Positions 25,027-33,650 are shown, counted from the first letter of the stretch. The stretch is 38,402 bases of DNA from Ruminococcaceae bacterium UBA1244 (GCA_002308635.1 DBWG01000015.1:1-38402), one strand, 5' to 3'. Notes: generated by a model not told the origin, from the sequence alone. Program-made: numbers and translations.

Positions 25027-25845
25027 ATGAACGAGGCTTTCAGACTAAAGTGCCCTATCTGCGGAAACTCTCTTGCCGGTGATGAAAAGCGTCTCTTCTG
25101 CCGGAACAGCCACAGCTTTGACATCGCCCGTCAGGGATATGTAAACCTGCTTCCCGTTCAGAACAAGCATTCCCTTAATCCCGGCGATACAAAGGAAATG
25201 CTCCTTGCAAGGAGACGTTTCCTCGACAGCGGAAAATATGATCCTATATGCCGCAGCGTCGTCGATGCCATAAAGCAGTATGCGCCGTCTCCTGCGCCTG
25301 TAACAGCCGATATCGGCTGCGGTGAGGGATACTATACCGCTATGATAAAAAGGCTGTGTGCGGCTCCCTGCATCGGCATAGACGTATCCAAGGACGGTGC
25401 AAGGATGGCCTGCTCACGGGATAAGGATATTCTCTGGCTCGTTGCAACGGCTTCATCCCTGCCCATAGAAAACTCTTCTCTCGACGCTGTAACGGCGATG
25501 TTTTCGCTTTTTCTTCCGGAGGAATATGCACGTGTCCTAAAAAAAGGCGGGTGCGCTGTTGAGATAACCGTCGGCAACCGCCACCTTGCCGAGCTGAAAA
25601 AGATAATCTATGAAGAGGTCTTTGAACAGGACAAACACCCCGTACCCTGCGGCGGCAGCTTTTATGAAGCCGAATTCAAAGAGCATACCTTCAATATCGG
25701 ACTCGACAATTCCGGTCTTCGTGATCTTTTGATGATGACTCCGCATTTCTGGCGTATCCGAAAAGAAAAGCGTGAGGCTCTTGAACAGACCGATCACCTT
25801 GACCTTACCGTTCAGTATCGGGTAAGAGTCCTTATAAAGAAATGA
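25027..25845 (+). CDS. rlmA: RlmA-like rRNA (guanine-N1) methyltransferase
   Basis: A 272-residue SAM-dependent enzyme. The N-terminal zinc-binding part reads CPICGNSL at residues 9-16, then CRNSHSFDIARQGYVNLL, the strongly conserved RlmA stretch. The methyltransferase core has ADIGCGEGYYT near residue 98 and IGIDVSKDGARMA as the acidic loop. RlmA enzymes methylate N1 of a guanine in helix 35 of 23S rRNA: G745 in the RlmA(I) branch and G748 in the RlmA(II)/TlrB branch, the latter linked to tylosin resistance. The branch cannot be set by eye. ATG at 25027 follows GAGGTG. It is translationally close to its neighbours (gaps of 14 and 8 bp). Confidence 0.87.
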   Translation: MNEAFRLKCPICGNSLAGDEKRLFCRNSHSFDIARQGYVNLLPVQNKHSLNPGDTKEMLLARRRFLDSGKYDPICRSVVDAIKQYAPSPAPVTADIGCGEGYYTAMIKRLCAAPCIGIDVSKDGARMACSRDKDILWLVATASSLPIENSSLDAVTAMFSLFLPEEYARVLKKGGCAVEITVGNRHLAELKKIIYEEVFEQDKHPVPCGGSFYEAEFKEHTFNIGLDNSGLRDLLMMTPHFWRIRKEKREALEQTDHLDLTVQYRVRVLIKK

Positions 25846-25853
25846 GGTCAACC

Positions 25854-26633
25854 ATGAAAAAGAAACTTATCATCATCTCACTGATGACCGCCCTGATGCT
25901 TTCGGCAGGATGTACGCCTAATTATCAGACTGACGAAAAAGACGCTCCAAAGATCAACTCGGAAGACAGCGGCAAGGCGATCATCGTAACTCCCAGCGAT
26001 ACCGAACCTCTTGGAGATATTCGTATCGAGAGAAAAGAAGCGTCCGATCTTACAGTACCGGAAGGCTATATTTCGCTTGATGACGCAGTTGAACTGCTTT
26101 ATAAATGCAACCGTGAGTATATGTACCTTCCCGAAAACGCAAATACCTATAAGGCATACTGCACCGGTATCGCTGACTATGAAAACAGCGACTACTATTC
26201 CATCTACCTTTATCTCGATGCGGGTGACGAGCGCATAACTGTCGGTACGGCATATCTTGTATCCTGCGACGGAAAAACCGTCCGCAAAAAAACATGGACA
26301 GGCGAGTTCACAAGCTTAAAATTGGACGGCTCAGCCTCTGACAAGGATCTGTCTGTCAGATTCCCCGATGCAAAGATCACTCCAAACGAGGCTCTCAAAA
26401 TGATCGCAGAAAGAAAGCCGCTGCTGAAGCTTGAATTTCCTCTGGCTGATTATGTTTTTGAGATGAACGAGAACCTCTATGAGGCAGACGGAGCAATGTG
26501 CTATAACTTCACTCCAAAGATCGAATACACCGACCATATCAATCTTTTGGGCGGTTTCTTTGTAAACATTGACGGCTCTGCTGTATATTACTCACTGCCG
26601 GACACGGACGGACACTATATTGAAGTAAAATAA
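25854..26633 (+). CDS. small lipoprotein, unknown function
   Basis: A 259-residue lipoprotein: MKKKLIIISLMTALM then the lipobox LSAGC, giving a mature protein of about 236 residues outside the membrane. The mature part has a polar linker and then a compact domain with many Tyr and Asp residues and a YISLDDAVELLYKCN segment; a second related-looking segment begins ITPNEALKMIAER, so an internal duplication is possible. I do not recognise the family. The ATG at 25854 has GAGGTC just upstream; an ATG at 25842 overlaps the previous stop codon and is less likely. It precedes fabV by 27 bp. Confidence 0.8.
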   Translation: MKKKLIIISLMTALMLSAGCTPNYQTDEKDAPKINSEDSGKAIIVTPSDTEPLGDIRIERKEASDLTVPEGYISLDDAVELLYKCNREYMYLPENANTYKAYCTGIADYENSDYYSIYLYLDAGDERITVGTAYLVSCDGKTVRKKTWTGEFTSLKLDGSASDKDLSVRFPDAKITPNEALKMIAERKPLLKLEFPLADYVFEMNENLYEADGAMCYNFTPKIEYTDHINLLGGFFVNIDGSAVYYSLPDTDGHYIEVK

Positions 26634-26660
26634 AATATATAAAGAGAAGGAGACAGCACT

Positions 26661-27827
26661 ATGATAATCAAACCAAAAGTAAGAGGATTCATCTGTACAA
26701 CGGCTCATCCGGACGGATGCAGGGCTATCGTAAAAGAGCAGATCGACTACATCAAGTCTCAGCCTCATGCCAACGGACCCAAAAAGGTACTCGTTATCGG
26801 CGCATCAATGGGATACGGTCTCGCTTCACGCATTACGGCAGCCTATTCCTTCGGCGCAGCAACACTTGGCGTTATCTTCGACAAGCCTGCGAGCGGCGCA
26901 AGAACGGCTTCCTCCGGCTGGTACAATACCGCTGCCTTTGAAAGCTTTGCTCACGAGGACGGTCTTTATGCAAAAACCGTAAACGGAGACGCCTATTCTC
27001 AGGAGATCAAGGACAAGGTCATATCCATCATAAAGAACGATCTCGGAAAAGTCGATATGGTAGTATACAGCCTTGCAGCTCCAAGAAGAACTATGGCTGA
27101 CGGTACAACATACACCTCTGTATTAAAAACCGTCGGAGAACCCTATACAAACAAGACCATTGACCTCAAGAACCGTGTCGTCAGCAATATCACCGTTGAA
27201 CCGGCAACCGAAGATGAGATCGCAGCTACCGTAAAGGTAATGGGCGGTGAAGACTGGAAAGCATGGATAGACGCTCTCAAAGAAGCCGATGCCATAGAAA
27301 GCGATGCCGTCACTGTCGCATATTCATATATCGGTCCTGACATCACTCATCCGATGTATGCAGACGGTTCTATCGGAAAGGCAAAGGACGATCTTTTTGC
27401 CGCATCAAAGCAGATAACCGCAGACGGCATAAAGGCATATATCTCCGTCAACAAGGCTCTTGTCACGCAGTCAAGCGCAGCTATACCGATCGTTCCGCTT
27501 TATATTTCCATTCTCTATAAAGTCATGAAAGCTCACGGAGTACACGAGGGATGTATCGAACAGATGTACAGGCTCATGAACCAGAAGCTCTACTGCGGAG
27601 ATCCTGTCGTTGACAGCGAAAACCGCATAAGGCTTGACGATCTTGAAATGCAGGACGAGATACAGTCCGAAGTAAACGGCCTCTGGAGCACTATCACATC
27701 AGAGAATCTCGATACTCACGCAGACCTTGAAGGCTACTATGAAGACTTCTACAGGCTTTTCGGATTCGGTGCAAAGGGCATTGACTACGATGCCGAAACT
27801 GACCCGGAAGTAACTATAGACTTATAA
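26661..27827 (+). CDS. fabV: trans-2-enoyl-CoA/ACP reductase (FabV/Ter)
   Basis: A 388-residue NADH-dependent enzyme that reduces the trans-2 double bond of enoyl thioesters, either as the last step of fatty acid elongation or toward butyryl-CoA. The N-terminus IIKPKVRGFICTTAHPDGC and the cofactor loop KVLVIGASMGYGLASRI (near residue 45) are family signatures. The catalytic Tyr-x8-Lys is visible in MYADGSIGKAKDD near residue 233, preceded by SYIGPDITHP. Length and C-terminal extension match the family. ATG at 26661 follows AAGGAG. It is last in its unit, before a bidirectional terminator, facing the TetR gene. Confidence 0.95.
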   Translation: MIIKPKVRGFICTTAHPDGCRAIVKEQIDYIKSQPHANGPKKVLVIGASMGYGLASRITAAYSFGAATLGVIFDKPASGARTASSGWYNTAAFESFAHEDGLYAKTVNGDAYSQEIKDKVISIIKNDLGKVDMVVYSLAAPRRTMADGTTYTSVLKTVGEPYTNKTIDLKNRVVSNITVEPATEDEIAATVKVMGGEDWKAWIDALKEADAIESDAVTVAYSYIGPDITHPMYADGSIGKAKDDLFAASKQITADGIKAYISVNKALVTQSSAAIPIVPLYISILYKVMKAHGVHEGCIEQMYRLMNQKLYCGDPVVDSENRIRLDDLEMQDEIQSEVNGLWSTITSENLDTHADLEGYYEDFYRLFGFGAKGIDYDAETDPEVTIDL

Positions 27828-27833
27828 AAATTA

Positions 27834-27869
27834 CGGCTGATGCAGTTCATTCTGCACCAGCCGATTTTA
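27834..27869. terminator. bidirectional terminator fabV / tetR
   Basis: CGGCTG-A-TGCAG (27834-27845) pairs with CTGCA-C-CAGCCG (27852-27863) with one central A-C mismatch and a 6-nt loop. ATTTTAG follows on the + strand and TAATTTTT on the minus strand. Confidence 0.82.
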
Positions 27870-27893
27870 GTTATTTCAAAAATATATGCAGCG

Positions 27894-28463
27894 TCAGAGT
27901 CTGTTTGGGAAATCACTGGAAGAAGCAAAGGATTTAAAGCCGTCCACAAGCTCCCGTATGAATTTGGCTGTCGCTTCCGGAGAATGTTTCATGCCCGTCC
28001 TTACCCATTTTGTGACAGACCCCGAAACGCCGTATGAAAGAAACTCCGCAATAAACTGCTTGTCATCATCATTTATCGCATAGCCGTCCGTAAAATGATC
28101 TATAACATCGCTCATCACATCAGTAACGGCATTGAACAGGAACTGTCTGAACTCATCTCCGTGAGCCGTATTGAAAGCGTTTGAATAAAACTTTGCATTG
28201 TCCCTGATAGCATACAAAATATCCAAAAGCTTGTCGTTCCAGTTGTCTATGGTCAGACCCTCAGTGAACGGGACAATTATCTCGTTGTAAAGTATCCAGT
28301 TGAGAAGATCATACTTATCCTGAAAATGATAATAAAAAGTCTGGCGGTTAAGTCCGCAATAATCGGTAATATCCGTTATCGTGATCTTTTCAAAGCTCTT
28401 TTTTTCCATGACAGCCTTAAAGCCGTCAGCAATCACCTTTTTTGTAAGTACAGATTCTGCCAT
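27894..28463 (-). CDS. TetR-family regulator (DhaS-like)
   Basis: A 189-residue DNA-binding protein. The N-terminal TetR helix-turn-helix covers about residues 8-52 with KITITDITDYCGLNRQTFY and YYHFQDKYDLLNWIL. The C-terminal half resembles the TetR_C_8 ligand domain of the DhaS/dihydroxyacetone-kinase regulator group. The ATG at 28463 follows GGAGGG at 5 nt; a GTG at 28475 lies before that site. It is convergent with fabV and divergent from nothing obvious (the upstream neighbour dnaJ is in the same direction), so its target besides itself is not evident. A 22-bp inverted repeat over its own -10 box suggests autoregulation. Effector unknown. Confidence 0.87.
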   Translation of the reverse strand: MAESVLTKKVIADGFKAVMEKKSFEKITITDITDYCGLNRQTFYYHFQDKYDLLNWILYNEIIVPFTEGLTIDNWNDKLLDILYAIRDNAKFYSNAFNTAHGDEFRQFLFNAVTDVMSDVIDHFTDGYAINDDDKQFIAEFLSYGVSGSVTKWVRTGMKHSPEATAKFIRELVDGFKSFASSSDFPNRL

Positions 28464-28485
28464 GACACCCTCCACGCAAACTGAT

Positions 28486-28522
28486 TGTTATTAATTATAC
28501 CATAACATTTCAAAAATCTCAA
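28486..28522 (-). promoter_or_regulatory. tetR promoter with candidate operator
   Basis: On the minus strand TTGAGA (28517-28522) and TATAAT (28494-28499) are 17 bp apart. The inverted repeat TGTTAT-N10-ATAACA (28486-28507) is centred on the -10 box. Size and symmetry fit a TetR dimer site, so the protein probably represses its own gene. Confidence 0.65.
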
Positions 28523-28549
28523 CCCGTCCATGCTGTTAAACACAGAGAC

Positions 28550-28610
28550 ACAGCAGCACCATCCAGCACTGTTGTGTCCCCAAAGGCTCAGTTATGAGCC
28601 GCTTTCTCTT
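28550..28610 (-). terminator. possible terminator after dnaJ
   Basis: On the minus strand GGCTCA-TAAC-TGAGCC spans the dnaJ stop codon, followed by TTTGG; farther on GACACA and TGTGTC flank a larger imperfect stem followed by TCTGTGTTT. Neither has a strong T-tract, so termination here may be partial. Confidence 0.4.
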
Positions 28611-29740
28611 TTTTTGATCTTGTCGAAGAAGCTGCTGCGCTTCTGATAGTTTGTAGTGCCGCTGACCTCATCGAACTGTTTGAGTATCTCCTTCTGTTTT
28701 GAAGAAAGATTTCTCGGCACCTCAATGGTTATTTTTACATACTGGTCGCCTCTGCCCTTCATGTTGAGGTGCTGTATACCCTTTTCCTTGAGCTTAAAAA
28801 TATCTCCGGGCTGAGTTCCGGGATGGACTTTATAGCTGACCTTGCCGTCAAGTGTGGGGACAACGATCTCATGTCCGAGAGCCGCCTGTGCGAAAGTTAT
28901 CGGTATCTCGCACCATACATCATCGCCCTTACGCTCAAACAGCTCATGCTTCTTGACATTTACATATATATTCAGGTCTCCTGCAGGGCCGCCGTTATAA
29001 CCGCTGTGGCCTCGTCCGCTTATGTTTATGACCTGATCCTGATTGATACCCGCAGGTATATTTACAGAGATAGTCTTTGATGAACGGATACGGCCCGCAC
29101 CGGAACAGGTAGGACAAGGCTTTTCGATGATCTTGCCCTTACCTCGGCACTTATCGCAGGTCTGAGATGTATGGACAATGCCGAATGGAGTACGTTTCTG
29201 TACAGTTACCTGACCCGTACCGTTACAGTTCGGGCAGGGCTTGAGCTGTGTACCTTTTGCCGCACCCGTACCGCTGCAGTCCTTGCAGGCATCAACGTTC
29301 TGATATGTGACATCTTTTTTACAGCCCATAGCGGCTTCTTCAAAGGAAATAGTGACCGAAGCCTCAACATCAGAGCCTCTTCTCGGGGCATTCTGATTTC
29401 TGCCGCCTCTTCCGCCGCCGAAGCCGCCGAAAAAGCTGTTGAAGATATCCCCGATATCAATATCTCCGCCGAAGGGATTTCCGCCGCCGAAGCCTGAGAA
29501 GTTAGGGTCAACGCCTGCAAAGCCGAATTTATCGTACCTTGCACGTTTATCCTTATCGGAGAGGACTTCATAAGCCTCATTGACTTCCTTGAATTTTGCC
29601 TCAGCTTCTTTATCGCCGGGGTTAAGGTCAGGATGATATTTTTTTGCCTGTTTACGGTATGCTTTTTTTATTTCATCATCTGAGGCACCCCTCTGAACTT
29701 CAAGCACCTCATAAAAATCTCTTTTATTCTCTGCCAACAA
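28592..29740 (-). CDS. dnaJ: chaperone DnaJ (Hsp40)
   Basis: A 382-residue co-chaperone that delivers unfolded proteins to DnaK and stimulates its ATPase. The J domain occupies residues 5-70 with HPD at 36-38. A Gly/Phe-rich stretch follows (about 75-115), then the zinc domain with four CxxCxGxG-type repeats (CKDCSGTG, CPNCNGTG, CDKCRGKG, CPTCSGAG), then the C-terminal substrate-binding domains. The J domain begins so close to the start that only TTG at 29740 or 29737 can serve; a run of G residues just upstream is the binding site. A palindromic hairpin (29753-29769) abuts it. The gene ends the hrcA operon but is separated from dnaK by 361 bp, more than usual. Confidence 0.95.
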   Translation of the reverse strand: MLAENKRDFYEVLEVQRGASDDEIKKAYRKQAKKYHPDLNPGDKEAEAKFKEVNEAYEVLSDKDKRARYDKFGFAGVDPNFSGFGGGNPFGGDIDIGDIFNSFFGGFGGGRGGRNQNAPRRGSDVEASVTISFEEAAMGCKKDVTYQNVDACKDCSGTGAAKGTQLKPCPNCNGTGQVTVQKRTPFGIVHTSQTCDKCRGKGKIIEKPCPTCSGAGRIRSSKTISVNIPAGINQDQVINISGRGHSGYNGGPAGDLNIYVNVKKHELFERKGDDVWCEIPITFAQAALGHEIVVPTLDGKVSYKVHPGTQPGDIFKLKEKGIQHLNMKGRGDQYVKITIEVPRNLSSKQKEILKQFDEVSGTTNYQKRSSFFDKIKKRESGS

Positions 29741-29752
29741 AAATCCCCCCCG

Positions 29753-29769
29753 GCGGCAAGCTGCCGCCC
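29753..29769. repeat. palindrome abutting the dnaJ ribosome binding site
   Basis: GGCGGCA and TGCCGCC flank a 3-nt centre, giving a perfect 7-bp stem, 12 bp before the TTG start of dnaJ on the minus strand. It is framed by C-runs on the + strand; read on the minus strand the downstream G-run is the likely ribosome binding site. Confidence 0.65.
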
Positions 29770-30063
29770 CCTACTTTAAAACGCAGACAATTTTATAACG
29801 TGCGTCCGCGTCACGACCCTCACGGGTCGTTTTGGCTGTTTCCTTTCACGTCTGGCGGTGTTCCTCTACATTTGATTCTTTATCGCCGCAGCACAACATT
29901 TTCGCATCGGAAAGAGCTGAGCGCAAAGTCGGCACCGGCAGCTTGCCGGCGCCGCTGCCCTTAGCGGGCTTTAGGCTGCTTCCTTTAATATGTTTAGTTT
30001 ATCCTTCTTTTAAGCTTTCCCGCACCTGCTTTTTGTATGAACATCCGGTCTGTGGCAGAAACT

Positions 30064-30094
30064 CCACACTCCACACTAAACACTAAACACTAAA
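30064..30094. repeat. tandem 7-bp repeats downstream of dnaK
   Basis: CCACACT is repeated twice and AAACACT twice in direct succession, ending in AAA just 7 bp beyond the dnaK stop codon. Such short tandem units can vary in number between strains; no function is evident. Confidence 0.7.
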
Positions 30095-30101
30095 GGGGCG
30101 A

Positions 30102-31913
30102 TCAGTCAACATCGGTGTAGTCTGCGTTATAAACGCCGTTGTCGCCCTGAGGAGCCTGATTCTGTGCAGCGCCCTGTGCGGCAGCATCCTGATAGAGCTT
30201 CTCCGATACTGCATACATATCCTTCTGCAGCTCGTCCTTTGCGGTCTGGATGTCGTCAATATTGTTTCTGGAAAGTGCAGCCTTTACAGCAGCAACTTTG
30301 TTGTTGAGGTTGTCCTTGTCGGAATCAGAGATATGCTCGCCGTTCTCGTTGATGAGCTTTTCAACAGCATAAACAAGGTTTTCGGCATCGTTCTTCTTGT
30401 CTACCTCTTCTCTGCGCTTCTTATCCTCAGCAGCATAGGACTCAGCCTCATGGATAGCCTTGTCGATATCGTCCTTGCTCATGTTGGTGTTGGATGTGAT
30501 AGTGATGTGCTGTTCTCTGCCTGTGCCAAGATCCTTTGCAGACACGTTAACGATACCGTTAGCGTCGATATCAAACGTTACCTCGATCTGCGGAACGCCT
30601 CTCATAGCGGGAGCGATACCGTCAAGCTTGAACAGACCAAGCTGCTTGTTGTCTCTTGCAAATTCACGCTCACCCTGAAGAACGTTGACTTCGACCTGAG
30701 TCTGGTTGTCGGCTGCGGTCGAGAAGATCTGGCTCTTCTTTGTGGGGATAGTTGTATTTCTTTCGATGATCTTTGTCATGATTCCGCCCTGTGTCTCAAC
30801 GCCGAGTGAAAGCGGAGTAACGTCAAGAAGGAGAAGACCCTGAACATCGCCGCCGAGAACGCCTGCCTGAATAGCAGCACCGATAGCAACGCACTCATCC
30901 GGGTTGATACCCTTGAAGGGCTCCTTGCCGATAAGACCCTTTACTGCATCCTGAACAGCAGGGATCCTTGAAGAACCGCCGACCATGAGAACCTTGTCGA
31001 TCTCGCTGATCTTAAGACCTGAATCAGCAAGTGCCTGACGTACAGGACCCATTGTCTTTTCTACGAGGTCGGATGTCAGTTCGTTGAACTTAGCTCTTGT
31101 GAGTGTATAGTCAAGGTGCTTAGGACCTGTTGCATCTGCTGTGATGAAAGGAATGTTGATCTGAGCTGTTGTAATGCCTGAAAGCTCGATCTTAGCCTTT
31201 TCAGCCTCGTCCTTAAGACGCTGCATAGCCGTCTTGTCGCCTGAAAGGTCGATGCCTGTATCGCTCTTGAAGCTCTGTACGAGCCAGTCAATGATCTTCT
31301 GGTCGAAGTCGTCGCCGCCGAGACGGTTGTTGCCTGCTGTTGCAAGAACCTCCTGAACGCCGTCACCCATCTCGATGATAGACACATCGAATGTACCGCC
31401 GCCGAGGTCATAAACCATTACCTTCTGGTCGTTTTCCTTGTCAACGCCGTATGAAAGAGCAGCAGCCGTAGGCTCATTGATGATACGCTTTACATCAAGA
31501 CCTGCGATACGGCCTGCGTCCTTAGTAGCCTGACGCTGTGAGTCTGTGAAGTACGCAGGAACTGTGATAACAGCCTGAGTTACAGGCTCGCCGAGATAAG
31601 CCTCAGCATCCTTCTTGAGCTTTGTAAGGATCATAGCGGAAATTTCCTGAGGAGTATATTCCTTTGCATTGATCTTTACTTTGTAGGATGTGCCCATCTG
31701 TCTCTTGATAGAGGCGATAGTGTGGTCGGGGTTAGAAACAGCCTGACGCTTTGCTACCTGACCAACAAGTCTTTCACCGTTCTTTGCAAATGCAACAACG
31801 GAAGGAGTTGTTCTTGAACCTTCGGCGTTTGCGATAACTACAGGCTCGCCGCCTTCAATAACTGCTACACAGGAGTTAGTTGTACCAAGGTCAATACCAA
31901 TTGTCTTTGCCAT
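30102..31913 (-). CDS. dnaK: chaperone DnaK (Hsp70)
   Basis: A 603-residue ATP-dependent chaperone that binds exposed hydrophobic peptides. The ATPase domain opens with IGIDLGTTNSCVAVIEGG and carries VMVYDLGGGTFDVSII and the GGSSRIPAVQ loop. The short Gram-positive form of the subdomain (no E. coli-type insertion) is consistent with its reduced length. The linker LLLLDVTPLSLGVET precedes the substrate-binding domain, and a helical lid follows. The C-terminal tail is Gln/Ala-rich and ends YNADYTDVD. ATG at 31913 follows GGAGG. It lies 43 bp after grpE. Confidence 0.97.
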   Translation of the reverse strand: MAKTIGIDLGTTNSCVAVIEGGEPVVIANAEGSRTTPSVVAFAKNGERLVGQVAKRQAVSNPDHTIASIKRQMGTSYKVKINAKEYTPQEISAMILTKLKKDAEAYLGEPVTQAVITVPAYFTDSQRQATKDAGRIAGLDVKRIINEPTAAALSYGVDKENDQKVMVYDLGGGTFDVSIIEMGDGVQEVLATAGNNRLGGDDFDQKIIDWLVQSFKSDTGIDLSGDKTAMQRLKDEAEKAKIELSGITTAQINIPFITADATGPKHLDYTLTRAKFNELTSDLVEKTMGPVRQALADSGLKISEIDKVLMVGGSSRIPAVQDAVKGLIGKEPFKGINPDECVAIGAAIQAGVLGGDVQGLLLLDVTPLSLGVETQGGIMTKIIERNTTIPTKKSQIFSTAADNQTQVEVNVLQGEREFARDNKQLGLFKLDGIAPAMRGVPQIEVTFDIDANGIVNVSAKDLGTGREQHITITSNTNMSKDDIDKAIHEAESYAAEDKKRREEVDKKNDAENLVYAVEKLINENGEHISDSDKDNLNNKVAAVKAALSRNNIDDIQTAKDELQKDMYAVSEKLYQDAAAQGAAQNQAPQGDNGVYNADYTDVD

Positions 31914-31956
31914 AATAAATTACCTCCAATAATATTATTCAAAATCATTAATACGG

Positions 31957-32550
31957 TTACTGTCCGTTTGATATCTGCACCATAGCGTGACGTATGATCT
32001 TATCACCGATCATATAGCCCTTCTGATATACAGAAGCGATGTGATCCTCTTCTATTTCAGGATCGTCAACCCTTGAAATAGCGTTATGATAAGCGGGATC
32101 AAACTTATCTCCTCTTTCTCCGAATTCCTTTACACGAAGCTTTTCAAATGTACCGTCGATCTTCTTCTGGATAAGCTCAAGACCCTGTCTGAACTGTTCG
32201 GGCATATTCTGTCCGGCATCAAGTGCAAGTGCGAAGTTATCCACAACAGGAAGGAATGCTTCGACTGCTGTTGAAACTGCATTGTCATAAGCGGCAAGCT
32301 TTTCTTTTTCGGTGCGCTTACGGTAGTTGTCATACTCGGCAGCCATTCTGAGGAACTGATCCTTCTGGGTCTCATATTCTTTTTTGAGTGCATCAAGTTC
32401 CTGTTTCAGTGCAAGATATTCCTCAGGTATGACGGACTGTATATCCATATTTTCACCGTCCTGAGCATCCGCACCGTTTACGGTATCGAAATCTTCGTTC
32501 TGCTCTTCCGGCTGAACAGCACCGGAATCTGCAGTTTTTTTCTTTGACAT
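31957..32550 (-). CDS. grpE: nucleotide exchange factor GrpE
   Basis: A 197-residue cytoplasmic protein that promotes ADP release from DnaK. The N-terminus is polar and acidic (about residues 1-50), then a long helix covers about 55-110 with the heptad-like LALKQELDALKKEYETQKDQ start, and YDNYRKRTEKEK marks the family. The compact beta domain has FDPAYHNAISRVDDPEIEEDH and ends with QKGYMIGDKIIRHAMVQIS. ATG at 32550 has AAAGGAGA 8 nt upstream; the longer frame overlaps hrcA and lacks a site. It lies 28 bp after hrcA. Confidence 0.95.
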   Translation of the reverse strand: MSKKKTADSGAVQPEEQNEDFDTVNGADAQDGENMDIQSVIPEEYLALKQELDALKKEYETQKDQFLRMAAEYDNYRKRTEKEKLAAYDNAVSTAVEAFLPVVDNFALALDAGQNMPEQFRQGLELIQKKIDGTFEKLRVKEFGERGDKFDPAYHNAISRVDDPEIEEDHIASVYQKGYMIGDKIIRHAMVQISNGQ

Positions 32551-32578
32551 CGCAATCTCTCCTTTCTTTGATCTGTCA

Positions 32579-33607
32579 TTATGCGTCAAGCAGCTCGGAC
32601 AAAAACTCTCCGACAACGTCGGCAACATATCCGAGCGTGGAAATTATCTTTGGATAATTCATTCTCAGCGGTCCGATAAGTGCCAGCGTACCGGAACATT
32701 CTGGAGCCGCAGTATATTGTGCAGCGATAATACTCAGGCTGCTCAGTGCAGGATGATGAAGCTCACTTCCTATAAGGACTCCCGCTCCTTTTCCTGCCGC
32801 AGTGATGAGCTTTGAAAGCTCGCCTGTTTTTTCAAGAAGCTCCATGACCTTTTTTCCGTCCTCAGACGCAAGCTCCGGCATCGAAAACAGATTTGACTGT
32901 CCTCTTATCGCCGTTCCGTCAACGGAAGCTTCCTTTGCCGCCTCGCTCACAGCAAGCAGCACAGACGGCATCATTATAGACATTTCTCCAAGCGATATCG
33001 CCGTTGTCTGGATGAAAGCAGGAGTAATGGATGTTACGAGCCTTCCGGACAATCTTTCGTTGATCGCCCTGTCGAACATTTCAAGAAGCGACGGAGTTAT
33101 CATATAATCGCACCGGAACAGCTTTGTTTTTACTGTTCCGAGAGAAGTTATCAGCACGACCATCGCAGTATAGCTGCCTGTGCGGACAAATCTGATCTGT
33201 CTTATCACCGCATTATCTCCCGGAGGAGAAGCCGCAAACGCAGCACAGCCGGTTATCTTTGAAAGAACTTCGGCTGCCGTTTCAAGCAGACTTTCGGGCG
33301 TATCCGCACCAAGATCAAGACTGTTTCTTATTGCCGCCTGTTCCTTTTTGTTGAGCGGCTCAGGCTTCATAAGCTCATCAAGGTAAACACGGTATCCGAG
33401 TTCTGTCGGGACTCTGCCGGATGAAGTATGGGGCTGTTCAAGAAGTCCCAAATTTGAAAGCTCCGCCATATCGTTCCTGACAGTTGCCGATGACACATTA
33501 AAATCAAGGACATCGCATACCGCCTTTGAACCGATAGGATCGCCGGTTTTGATGTACGCTTCAACTACCGCTTCAAGAATTTTCATTTTTCTCTTAGTCG
33601 GTTCCAT
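32579..33607 (-). CDS. hrcA: heat-inducible repressor HrcA
   Basis: A 342-residue repressor that binds CIRCE and shuts off the chaperone genes until heat or misfolded proteins reduce its activity. The N-terminal winged helix spans about residues 1-75 and has TGDPIGSKAVCD, NVSSATVRNDMAELS and GLLEQPHTSSGRVPTE, all family hallmarks. The GAF-like core and the C-terminal LIGPLRMNYPKIISTLGYVADVVGEFL segment are complete (the latter spread over the last 35 residues). ATG at 33607 follows an AGAGGTGG region; a GTG at 33616 overlaps that site. First gene of the operon, controlled by the CIRCE element 17 bp upstream, so it represses itself. Confidence 0.95.
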   Translation of the reverse strand: MEPTKRKMKILEAVVEAYIKTGDPIGSKAVCDVLDFNVSSATVRNDMAELSNLGLLEQPHTSSGRVPTELGYRVYLDELMKPEPLNKKEQAAIRNSLDLGADTPESLLETAAEVLSKITGCAAFAASPPGDNAVIRQIRFVRTGSYTAMVVLITSLGTVKTKLFRCDYMITPSLLEMFDRAINERLSGRLVTSITPAFIQTTAISLGEMSIMMPSVLLAVSEAAKEASVDGTAIRGQSNLFSMPELASEDGKKVMELLEKTGELSKLITAAGKGAGVLIGSELHHPALSSLSIIAAQYTAAPECSGTLALIGPLRMNYPKIISTLGYVADVVGEFLSELLDA

Positions 33608-33623
33608 ATCAGCCACCTCTCAG

Positions 33624-33650
33624 TTAGCACTCTATCATGTCGAGTGCTAA
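33624..33650. promoter_or_regulatory. CIRCE operator
   Basis: The perfect consensus TTAGCACTC-N9-GAGTGCTAA lies at 33624-33632 and 33642-33650. It is just downstream of the promoter -10 and would overlap or abut the start of transcription, so bound HrcA should block transcription of hrcA-grpE-dnaK-dnaJ. Confidence 0.97.

Larger units (their letters stand above)
29741..30101 (-). other. GC-rich non-coding insertion between dnaK and dnaJ
   Basis: This 361-bp stretch contains no convincing gene. It is unlike the short spacers elsewhere in the operon. It holds several palindromes: GGCGGCAAGCTGCCGCC (29753-29769), ACGACCC-TCA-CGGGTCG (about 29813-29830) and a CCGGCAGCTTGCCGG-type palindrome (about 29935-29951). 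Four 7-bp units (CCACACT twice, AAACACT twice) follow at 30064-30091. I see no clear promoter for dnaJ. It could be one or two dispersed intergenic elements; I cannot check copy number from one window. Confidence 0.6.

Noticed and set aside
30064..30094. Small CRISPR array
   Set aside because: The repeats are 7 bp long and directly adjacent, with no spacers and no cas genes in the window.
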